A DNA stretch of 64,000 nucleotides from Symsagittifera roscoffensis (lineage: Eukaryota; Xenacoelomorpha; Acoela; Convolutidae): positions 1-64,000 of the forward strand of contig NW_026971238.1 in the NCBI RefSeq assembly GCF_963678635.1, read 5' to 3'. Below are positions 42,441 to 53,600 of the stretch, piece by piece. Position 1 is the first letter of the stretch; each line of letters starts with the position of its first letter. A model generated the notes under the pieces. That model did not search any database. It was not told the origin of the DNA and worked only from the letters and a program-made list of their open reading frames with translations. The translations under genes were made by a program, and so were the position numbers.

Positions 42441-42663
42441 CGTTGCAATTATTAGTAGACTACATTATCATTATCTGCAAACAAACTTTGAGGTTGAGCA
42501 AAAGTTTTGAACATTTCAAAAATTGCAAACTTCTTGTTCAGCATAGTGCCATTTCGAAAAAAAAAACGTTATACTTTAATAGGAATAGAACGTTGCCTGC
42601 TAGAGATATATTTACTTTTGACAACCTTAAATAACATAGACAAAAACAGTTAGAGAGATGTTA

Positions 42664-42960
42664 ATATGGCAAACGGACTCTGGGGTTCACGATTCAGCCG
42701 CGCTTTCTTTGATGTGAAAATTTTCAACCCCATGCCAAAACATCGCGAAAACTGCATAAGGATGTATACAAATACCACGAAACGCTGAAGAACTCCAAAT
42801 ATCAGCAAAGAATTTTAAACGTAGAGCAGAGTAGCTTCTGCCCGCTAATTTTTGGATGCACCGGTGGCGCTGCTCCAACAGCCACGCGGACGATGCAGCG
42901 ATTAGCCGAAAAACTAAGTGAAAAAAGACAAGAAAGTGTAACATTCGCCCGGAAGATACA
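42664..42960 (+). pseudogene. Remnant of a retroelement C-terminal endonuclease-like domain
   Basis: The plus strand reads NGLWGSRFSRAFFDVKIFNPMPKH, then after a frameshift YKYHETLKNSKYQQRILNVEQSSFCPLIFGCTGGAAP and TRTMQRLAEKLSEK. The pattern FDV(K/R)(V/I)FNP ... Y..HE..K...Y..RI..VE..SF.PL(V/I)F..TGG is a recurrent C-terminal module of animal RT-containing elements; FDVKIFNP suggests a PD-(D/E)xK-type nuclease centre. Stops and frameshifts mark it as dead. It lies just upstream of the WDR48 start, in the opposite orientation. Confidence 0.55.
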
Positions 42961-43417
42961 TATCGACGGATAACAAAACTAAGTCTTAAGACGACTGGCT
43001 AGCGTCTAAACAGAGCTTTGCATGTTTTTCACCGTCTCTACCAAGCCAGTACTTTTCGGTGGTCTTTTCCAACATCGGGTCGACAAAAACGTTACTGTTC
43101 TCCGGCTTCGACCAGAACGCTCAAATTAACTGAATTACATGCAAAAATAGTGAGCTCATGGCTGGGTCTCAGTATCCCCAGACCACGAGGTCACTCCTAA
43201 AAACAGGGCTACTACTTATTATATTACTATTGTTTTTGTTCAGTAGATAAAAATCATCATCTCCATCGAAGATGGATCAACCCTTCCCCCCCCCCCCCCC
43301 CCAACTCTTAGCACCTCATCCTTGTCAAAACTAATCCAAATATCAGTTAAATTCAAGTCAGAACATGACAGGATGCTAAAAGTTCATATGAGTCAATAAA
43401 AGTTTCCGTCCCGAGAC
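42961..43417. other. Non-coding stretch with C run
   Basis: No supportable gene. Contains a C run of about 18 at 43287-43304. Confidence 0.5.
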
Positions 43418-43550
43418 CCTTCCGGATTCTTGAATCCGCTGAATCAAGCTCCTTACTCTTGATTTCTTCCTAATCCGGAAGGCTGGCTTCTTACCCTTCA
43501 CCGTTGTTCGCAACGGCCTTGCAACTATTGTAGCAGCACAATAGTTGCAA
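43418..43550. repeat. Cluster of perfect hairpins and inverted CCTTCCGGATT motifs
   Basis: CCTTCCGGATT (43418-43428) and its inverse AATCCGGAAGG (43472-43482) form one inverted pair; a third inverse copy is at 43797-43807. CCGTTG-TTCG-CAACGG (43501-43516) is a perfect 6-bp stem with a TTCG loop, and TTGCAACTATTGT-AGCAGC-ACAATAGTTGCAA (43519-43550) a perfect 13-bp stem. The CCTTCCGGATT motif is the core of the minisatellite at 0.1-3.9 kb, so this is probably the 3' end (LTR or UTR) of the retroelement to the right. Confidence 0.6.
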
Positions 43551-44683
43551 CTCGGAACGTTCTCTGCTATTCTGTAGTTCGTTGTCGTTTTTTTAATCTC
43601 GATTTTCGTCCTGTTCGCAATTGCAATTCAAGTTGTTGTGTTTTTTCACTCGTTTCTTGTTAAAATGGCCGTTTCAGCATTTCTCAGAAATGTGACGTCA
43701 CCATTCGAATTTTTGAAATTTTAAAATACTAGAACATTCCAGCCCTCACCGTTCGGCTAAACGTTCCAATAACGCTCTTAGTTCTTAAAAACCACCAATC
43801 CGGAAGGCCTACTGCTAAAATTCCGAATTCTGCAGATATTGCATTTTTCACATTCTGGTCGAATGTCACATACTCCCCGGACAGTCCGGTCAATGTCCTC
43901 ATTGAATCGCGCAATATTCACAAAATGGTTACAGTGCCATCGAACAGAATTTACAAAATGCACGAAATTACTCTTATCCACGTCATATCAACTCACTGCA
44001 GAATACAAATGGCATCATACTACATCACTATAGCCTTCAAATTCTTTCATTAATCTGCACATTGAGAATATGATCTAAGATAAAACATGTTTTCTGACTT
44101 CCAGTGTCAATGTCCCGATTAAAACTTTTTCTCTTAGATTAAAAAGGTGTTGGCTTGCAAGACAGTCTTGCCAACCAACGAGCTAAAATTATCCTACTAA
44201 GCTCCTTCCCTTCGGAAATCTTGCTTGTTTATTGTCCTGAATATTAAAACTAAGAAACTTTGTGGTTAGAAAGAACAATGTACCAACCTCCCTCTTCAAG
44301 AGGTCACTCAAGTCTTGCATGTCACCACAAAGTGATCAGTTTTCCTAAGTGATTAAAAACAATCATGCAGGCTGGAATATTTAAATATACTCTTCTCTTA
44401 AGCCTTTCTAAATAAATAATAAGTGTCTCTAAAGCCACTTCAGCTAAAATCAAAATGCAAATTTATAAATGCAACAATTTCAAAACTCAACTAAATGTTT
44501 CAGTTTTCAATTACAACTTGGTTGCTTGGTTTCTCACTTGAGTTTTTCACACACACAAAACAATTCTGATTTTTGACTCTTCTTCATCATTCCTTTGTTC
44601 TCTTCTTTTTGTGTCGTTTAGAAGTTCTAAAACTTCTAAATTCTTTTTTCTTTCTTGTTGCCTCTTGTTTTCTTGACCATTCG
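43551..44683. other. 3' flank of the giant retroelement
   Basis: No gene. Read on the minus strand, the first 120 bases after the stop of the large ORF are purine-rich (AAGAAAACAAGAGG, AAGAAAGAAAAAAGAA), a candidate polypurine tract. A palindrome TTTAGAAGTT-CTAA-AACTTCTAAA lies at about 44618-44641. The 3' LTR should lie here, but no matching copy exists within the window to prove it. Confidence 0.4.
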
Positions 44684-47600
44684 TCAATGTTCCATTTCCT
44701 CTTCCTGTGACACTGACTCCGCACTTTCGGTTTCCGTGTCATGTAGCACGTCATTGACTATCCTGACGCTGTTGGAAGCCGTCCTCCAACACTTCTGCTC
44801 TTCTACCCTCTGTTTACAGCAAGGTAGGGGATCCACGTTGCATTCTCTGTTTCTACAGAAGCTGTTGTGGAGACACAACGTCACGTTTCTCTCCAGATCT
44901 TCTTTCAGCATCTCTGCCTTCTCATTTCCACTACGCTCACTCGTTCTGGAAATTCTTTTCACAGCGGTGGTCACTGCATTTCGATGAGTCACGAAAGCTC
45001 GCTTGAAAGCTCCTGCCCCAATGTCCAGCTGATATTCACTGTACACTCTGCCAAGCTTCGACATATGCTTTTTCGCATACTCGTACAACCATGCAGTCAT
45101 GTTAGCTCTGAACCATGGCATCAATCGTTTTCTCGCCCATATCTTCTTCACTTCCATCGGAATGTTTAGAACTTTGCACATTGTCTCAAAAAGATCTAAA
45201 TCTTTTAGACAATCTAATTTCCGCAATTGTTCTCTCGTTGGTGCCTCCTGTCTATTATTTTCTCTCACATGAGCTTCCAGCCATCGTATCGCCATCATAA
45301 CTCCCACTATCACTATTGTTACGGGTTGTGATGAATCTGGTAAACCCATGGAGAGCAGCTCTCCAGAGTCCCAGATCAACATCAGATTACTACGCTTGGG
45401 ATACCACCAGGTCTGCAACAAGCAGTGGCAAGGAAACTCGTCATGTGTCAACATGATGCTCCTCCAATTACGTTTCCCCGAAGCTTCCAGCAATGGTTCC
45501 ACTTCCATCATCACTCGGTGGATTTCATCGTTCTCATCTACTGCATTGTAATCTGTGACAGTTGATCCTCTCTGTTTCTGTTTCTCAAAGTCACTGAAGT
45601 TCCCGCTCACATATCCCATGAACTTCTTTCCTAATATTGACTCCAATTCTTCTTTGGTTCTCCCTGGGACTGCTGAGAACATCTTACATAGCAACTCGTA
45701 AGACTTTTCAGACATTCTCGCCAATCTCACACACTTCGGCACTGAGAAGGCTTGATCCACAATCGTTCTTGTACTCTTCACGTCCACAGCTACGAAATGT
45801 ACAGGATACCTGCTCTTGCACATTGGAGCCAACGTTGAACCCACCAAATATCGTGCTCCTGATGGTCTACAATAAGTTTCGCTGTGTCTGATGTTCATCT
45901 CTGTTTCGATTGCTTCCCTCCATTTTCCTATGTATTTCTGCTCAGTCTGCAAAACTCCTGGGAATACTTCTACGCTGATGGCTGTGACCATCTCATGTTT
46001 CTGTTCTAGATTCAATAGTGACTCTAAAGAACCAAACATGCTGTAGAATCCTAGTGCTGTCACTAGATTCACATCAGTTCCTCCGTGGCAATCTGCTATC
46101 AGTTCCGTTTCCGTTCTTGCTTTCATCACTACATTTCCAAACAATACTGTCAATTGCTTATGTTGTTTCTCCAGGGTTTTCACACAGTCTAGACTTCCAC
46201 AAACGTGACCCTCCAGTCCACAGACTTCCGCCAGACAGCTACCAGGTTTGACCCAGTCTTCTGGTCCCCAGCCAGGCAACTCCACTTTATCTTCTCCGTT
46301 GCACTTAGAGGCTGTTATCATCACATTATATATGATGTTGAGGTCACGCAGGTTACAGTCTGCATTCAGTTCCCTCTGTACGTCTTGTGTCGCCCGTAAT
46401 ATCGAGTCAGCGTTGGGACTAGGACACCATGATGGCCTCATCAATTCCCACACTGCCATCAAGCTCGTTCTCAGTAACTCATCTGAGAATCCCAACCCAA
46501 ACTCCACTCTCTTGTCGGATTTTGGTACTGAAGGTGCAGTCACCTCTTCTTCCAAGATCAGTCCCAATTTGGCCTGTGGATTGTTAACGCTCTTGATCGT
46601 TACAATTCTGGACGTCCAGAATCTTAGTAACACCGCCTGCTCATAATCAAAGAAGCAATCACGTATGTCTTCACTCAGGAAAGGATTGTACGCTATCCCT
46701 ATGATCCCAGATACGTAGCTATATGACTTCTTCTTGATCGGTCCACAGTATTCACTGGATTTCGGCAATGCTCCCATAGATTCTTTAGTGAGTCTCAGCT
46801 CCTTGTTTGAGAATCTCCTGATCTCATCTATCTTTTTCATGGGTTCCAATTCTTCAGGTTCTTTCATATTCACCCTCATCGGTTTACTTTGCTGCATGTC
46901 CAGCAGTGCTAGCAAGAACAAGGCTTTCGTTCGCTCATCGCCTTTCCTCAACATTTTAACACAAGTGTTTAATGCAGGTACTGAAATCTGCTCTATCAGG
47001 AATCGAATGAAACAGAGAGCATCTCTCCGCTTCGCACACGCGACTGCTGCTCCCTCCTGGACTATCAGATCCCTCAGATTCGTCATAAGGAACACCTTTT
47101 CTTCTTTTGACCTCTTTCTTTCTTCTGAGTCATATTCTTCTCGAGTCAGTCCCATCATGCACCAGGCGAACCTGAGTTGTAATTCTGTCCTTACGTAAGG
47201 TACTGCCACGAGAGCATGTATTCTTGGCGTAGTCCTCATTTCTTCTTCGAAATACCTCAATACTACTGCTTTCCATGGAAGGCTCACTAACTGCTCGATC
47301 GTTTCCGCCTGTACATCAGACGACGCCAAAGTTCCGTACGCCTTCTGCTTGAGGGTGGTGCCCTGCAATATTGTTTCCAGATAACCCTCCATGGCTTTTT
47401 CGTCTTCCAGGGCCATTACATGCCCTCTAGCCGAGTTTCGGTATTCCAACATTTCCATGTATCCACCGGTGGGTTCATCTATCGACACTGTCTCAGACAC
47501 TGTTAGTCTGTTGTATTCCACTGGTGTTAGTTGTCCTGCAACACTTCCCTTTCCATGATTCATGGGAGATGGCTTGAAGTCCCTCATTTTACTCTCTCCA

Positions 47601-50600
47601 CATTGACTGAGTATTTCCATTTCTAAAGTTGCTCCAGTCAGAGTGCGGTCACTCCTTTTGGATTTATAACCGGTTGACTTTATTCCCGCCATGAGAATGG
47701 GTGGCACCATCGCTATATCAGTTAACATTCTATCTGTGCCAGACAATTGATAATCACCTTGCCCCAAATCCATGACTTCCTCGACTCGTTTTCTTTTCGC
47801 TGAGTTACCAGCTTTCATCGATATTTCTGAATCCACTTTCGTCTTTCCAATTCTCCTCGGCATCACTCTGCTGCCTAACTTCATTTTCATCGCATTGATT
47901 TTATCAATCACCATTTTCGATCGTATCGTCCCTCTCCTGGTTCTTGACAGATACACCACCTCTCCTTCATTGTCCTGCGGTGTCATCTTGATGGGAGAAT
48001 TCGCTTCACTCTCATCAGTGGCTGAGTCGATCAATAACTCACTTAGTCTCCCTTCACACTCATCAAGTTTGTCAACTACTTCTCTCATCAAGGGTTGATT
48101 GAGACCTGTTTTGAGGATGGACTGGGTCCCATAGCTCTGAATCACAGTCCAGACTTCTTCCATAAACGCCACTCTGTCCAGCTTACATCCCGTCCTACTC
48201 TCGTGGTCTCGGTGATGTACTTCCCATTCTTCTTCGGGCAGCGTTCCCAAGAAAGGTACTCTGGCTGAGGCCTCTATTCTTCTCCTCCGGGGTGATTCCA
48301 TGAGGATTCTCTGGTCGTTATTTCTTGAATTGCCAGGAGAGCTGCTCTCATGCAAATTCCGTTTCATTTCCATAAAGGCTGACGGAGGCTCCAGTGTCGA
48401 GGTGCCTTCATCCGCTGGCTCAGTCGTTTCCAACGTATCCGCATTGTTTTCAAGATCACTGAAGATGTTAAAATCCAGGCTAGATGTTCCTCCTGTCGAT
48501 GCCCTGTCGTCTTCCCCACCAGTTTGATCTTGTTGCATGGGTTCTTCAGTCTGACGGCTTCCACCCTGTCCGTCATCTCCTTCTGACCTGTCCTTATTCG
48601 GGCTCGATGGTCCTTGTTCGTCATTGTCGGCTTCTTCCTGGAATCTCGGTATGAGCAATGTACCGGCCGATTTATCTTCCTCTTCTCCATGGACCACTTT
48701 GATTTCTTCGCAGCCGAAGGGTGCTAGGAAGGTTCTCGTCTGCAATATTCCTCCAACTTTCATCTCCTTTTTCACACTGGTCAGGATTAATGAGGCTTCA
48801 GGCAATTCAGTCCTGCCTCTCATTCTCATTGGAGCTAAGCCTAGTCCCTTCCATTCCTCATCAAATCTTCCAGGCTTGGGAGTAGCGGCATTGCTTATTC
48901 GCCTTCTCGTCGCTTGATCCGTGTACGCAAAACGTGTGTACTGTAACACGGCGGCATTTCTCCCCACAAAGTATGGATCCATCGTCACCGAGAAATTCCC
49001 TACTCTCCTTTCATTGGTTTCGAATGCTCTCAACCTAGGAGTTTGTACTACGGAGACTGCTCCGAGCAACATCCTTCTTATTAGAAGGAACTCAGGGATT
49101 GCCTCCGGTAGCTTCTTGTAATCGCCCCAGTCCTTTGTCTCTTCTCTCACTTTGTGATAGGCTGCTGTGAGACGAGGCACTCTGGTCATTTCACCATTCG
49201 TTTTGTCATAGGGCCTCAGATTCCAAAGCTTTGGAAACACCTCGATGTGTCCTCTTTCTACTTCTCCCATGCGGTCACAGAAGTGATCGTCAAAATTGAT
49301 GACTGTCATTTCCGGCTCCGATATTTTCGCAAACAACAGATCTTCACTCATGAGCTCCCGCAGTGCGTGCTGCTCACACCAATTCAGTGTACTACCGTCC
49401 ACTGCCGATATGAGGTTCAGGTGCAGCACCGACCTCCTATATGCTTCCACTTTAACGTCAGGGAACGCAAAGGTGACTGCTGGTCCATAGATCACTGTCA
49501 CGAACTCCGTGACTCCTCTGATCAGCGCCAAGGGATCGGTCCTCATAGCTAAGCTCAGATCTGTTAATAGCGGCATGCCTCCAACATGTCGTCTAACATC
49601 TTCTTCTCTTTCAATTGTCTCGTCTTCTCCGGTTCCAAAGCGATTTTGCTGCAAGAGATATTGGATCAGAGTGTGTCTCAGGTCTCTTATTTTGTTCCAC
49701 GAGTCCGTGGATTTCTTCATATCCAGGTTCCTCACTCTCTCTTTCATCTGCTCTGGACAACGTGCCAGTTTCATTAGTCCTCCCAAGTTTCCGTGGGTTA
49801 TTGCGATCAATGTCAGAAGTCCATCTAGTCGCAGGTTCTGTATTCCATCCGTAAGCAGTATCGCCGGTCCTTTCACGAAACTCTCCGCTCCGAATGTCAC
49901 GAACAAGGCTATTAATTCCACTATCGATACTTTCACTACTGCTTGGAGGAATTCCTTTATCAAATAGTGCGAGACTTTCGGGTAAACTTTTGCCAAGAAG
50001 GACGCGGTCCATCCGGCTCCCAACCCTTCTAGCATGCTGTCTGTCCTTTCAAATCCCTCCTGCCCTTTCACTTCCTGGGTCCAGAAGGTTTCCAGAGTAA
50101 TCTGACACATCCTGTTCACGAACTCAGCGGTCTTTTCTCCGGCATTTTCCGCCAGGTTCACCTCTTTCAACAAGTAGGCGTGTATCTTAGTGATCATTAT
50201 TGGGCCTTGCTGAAAAGCATCTGCACCCAATGCCGCTACCCTAGGATTCAGGTGTAGCCACTGGTTTGCTTCCGGCTTGGTTCTCAGAACCATCGCCTCG
50301 AGTTGAGCTCTGGTCTCCAGTGAATTCTTTCTTCTCGTGTCTTCACTCGCCACTTCCATTGCTCGGAACCACAAGTCGTTGGACATTGCCGTGATCACTC
50401 GATGGTCGTCATCTATTCCTGGTTTCAATTTGAGCTGCCGACTGAAGTTGGACAGTTCCAACCCCAGCACTTCGTCCAACACCAACATGTGTAGCGCGTG
50501 GTCCTTAAATCCTCTCATCGCGTTTGAAATATCTGACCATACTGCAGGCAGTTCAGCCTTAAGTGGCCTCAGGTTCTCCATTTCTATCATGCGATTCGGG

Positions 50601-53600
50601 GCTGATATGATCACATCATATTTTCCTTCCGAAAGTAAGGCTACCATTGCATACACAAATTTCAGTCCATCCGGGAGATGTGCATACCCCGGAGACAACG
50701 CAAATACTACTCTCAACGTCACTTTATTGAATGATCCCTCCTTCGTCGCATCCACCACTTCACCCATCGACTCCAGGATGTCTTTTATCGCTGGCCATAC
50801 TGCGTTTTCTGCTGTTGCAGGATCTCTGAGCCTGCTCAGAAAACCTCCACTGTGTAGATGATCATTGATACCAGCAAACACAATCGTTATCGGGTTCATT
50901 TCTGTCTGCCTTTGTACCCCCATAGCCAATGACACTGATTGCAAAAGGTCTAGGTCAACTGCGGCCAGCATTATGACGTCCGGCCAAAACAAAGACTTAG
51001 AGGTGTACACGAACTCTGAATTCGCTACTACCATGATTTTGGCCTTTCTCATCTCTGCTTTGTCGTACGCGGCGAAGATAGTCTCATCTTTCTTTATCGC
51101 TGTCAATCCGCCATATCTCTGGGCATCACCATCTTGGTTCACTAGTTTTGGGTACACTCTCTCCTTCACATGACCAGGTGGTGTCGTCAGTTGCCTAAAT
51201 ATCTTCACGTGTTGTCCAATCGGCGCTCTCGCCGTCAGGAATCTTCCTGGTCTTTCTTCACGATTCCTCTCATCATGGTTCAATCTCACATCTTGCAACG
51301 GTCTTGCATTCACAGGTCCCATTGTGTTGTTGGAGGGCATTCCCTCCAAGTCAGCAAATCTTAAGGCTGTCGTGGAGCTGAAATTTATGCTAGCGGCTAT
51401 CAACCAGTCTACGCCGGTTATGGAGTATAATCTGCTGACGGATAGCGTCGCTCCATTCAGCATCCTCTTTGCATCTTCGATGAAGCTTACTCTCTGCAGG
51501 TCCAGCTTCATCAGTTCGTCTTTGTATATATACCAGGGAGACGGTATGGGTCTCGACCACAACAATGAGCCTCTGTTAGGTCTCTCCTCTCGACTGGTAC
51601 TCGTTGTCTCCGATCTAGTGTCCGATCTAGACGTGCCTGCTACTTCTTCGATTGGTTGGTTGACGTTGACAGGTCCTATCCTTCTCCTAGGATGAATTGT
51701 CCTCCTCATCGGTGCTTCCCCCAACCGATCTTGCACGTCTGTTCTTCGACCTGGTTCGCTGGAGCTTTGTTGCCGGTAATTTATGACGGCTGGGACTGTA
51801 CCCAAACGTGTTTCCAGGTTAGGAGGCACAAAGGTAGTGATCACCGTATCATTCACCGTTCCCTCTTCCTTCAGTACTCCTGTGTCAAAGAGTTCTGCTT
51901 CCAGCTCATCCAATCTTTCTTGGAAGACTCGATTCAACCAAGCTTGTCCTTCGATACTGTCAAAGTGGATGCCATCCGAAGTCAGTCTGGCTTGATCCAT
52001 GGCTCTCAATTCATGTTCAATGTCCATGAGGATCATTCTTCCGGCATTTCGATTTGCTAGGTTTCTTAAGATGTTGTTCCATCTCATGACTCCCTCGTTG
52101 TGCCTTCTTCCTGATGCTGTCAGGCTTCTTGCGTTCATTGGCACCGTGCAAACGGTCAGTACCGCGCAACTGAACTTCTGCCAGAGAGTAGTGAACAAAC
52201 ACACCATCATTGATTCCCACATTGCTTCCTGCTCGTCTGATCCTCTGGAGATATCATTCGTCCCAACTAATATCATCACACTGGGTATCTTCCCTGGATT
52301 CATCAGCTCCACCATCCGATATAATTGGGCAATCGTCGCGCCTCCAAAGGCCATCACCGTGGTGACCCATGAGGTCATCAAATTCGACAGCACTCTGACT
52401 AAGCTGTCTCCCAATATCAGGTGTGATGTCCCGAGTGGTGGTTGCTGCAGGTTCACAGCCGGGCTCCAGGTAGCTCGATTGAAGCAGGCTCTCGGATCTG
52501 TCTCCGGAACTCCCGTGAAACTATACTTCAATTGATTATTCTTCTGCACGCCTATAACACGAGACACTTTCTTCGCTGGCATCTTCCTTTCTTTCCTCTC
52601 TGGGATTCTCGAGCTCCCCATGAGTGGTGTCACGTTACTTATCCCTTGTCTGATTACGGTCTGGGAGAGTTGTACTCTGCCCGTATCGTCAATCGTTCCA
52701 TAGGGTGCAGTCACCCCGGAACCTGGTGCATTCTTGTTAGCGACCAATCGTCCAGCTGTCTCTATCAGTTTTCTCACTGTCTGTTCTACGACGGGATCAC
52801 CCAAGGTGTCACTAGGATCCGGGATTGTAACTCGATTCGTCTCTGCTGGAAGCCGTGTCTCCGTTATTTGACTCATTTCTCGAGGTGTCAAGAGCTCCAT
52901 CGGGGACTGCCCACGAGGAATATCCCTTGCAGGTATCACTTTCTCAATGGCCGTTGTCAACGCCGCCTGTTCCGATCGCTCTTTGTATTCCTGCCTCAAG
53001 CGTTCGATCTCTTGACCCTGCTTTTTGTTGCAGTCTTCAAACAACTTTCTCCACATGTCACGGTCTTCCTCCATCGCCAGCATGGTCTTCGTCATATCGT
53101 CTAACTCCTTCTCCGTTCTTTTCAGCTGATCGTTCATCTCGTCCAGATCTTGTATGGTTTGGTTCGTCTGAACCTTCTGTGTTACTTTCGCCCTTTTTGG
53201 TGGCACAGCTGCTCTCAGTGGTGAACCAGACGAGGTCGCCTCGCTGTTCATCTCCCTATGCATTCTCGTCAGCCCAGGTTTGGGCTTAGAGGGCATTGGC
53301 ATCTCACCTGGTTGGTAAGTCCTAGAACTTCCCAACCCAGGCTCATTCGCCAAGTCACTCCCTGAGAGAGCCCCGTTTCTCCACCTCATCACTCTCATGT
53401 TCGGGCGGTCTAGTACTCCTCTTTCTCCATATGCTGCCATCAACAGGACTTCCGTGGGGCGGTCCCCACGGTTGTCGTGCCCCAAGATGTTGATCAGGGC
53501 GGTCAGCAACATGACCACCTCTGGGTCCTCCAGAGCGAAGTCTCGTTCTATCAGCCGACGATAGATCGCATCTACCATCGGTCCCACATATGCCTCTGCC

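Noticed and set aside
43370-44650. 3' LTR of the giant element called with exact ends
   Set aside because: No second copy is present within 63.5-64.0 kb to compare with, so ends would be guesses.
52017-52220. Minus-strand small frames inside the giant ORF as overlapping genes
   Set aside because: They are out-of-frame shadows of the SGNH domain coding sequence without recognisable features.
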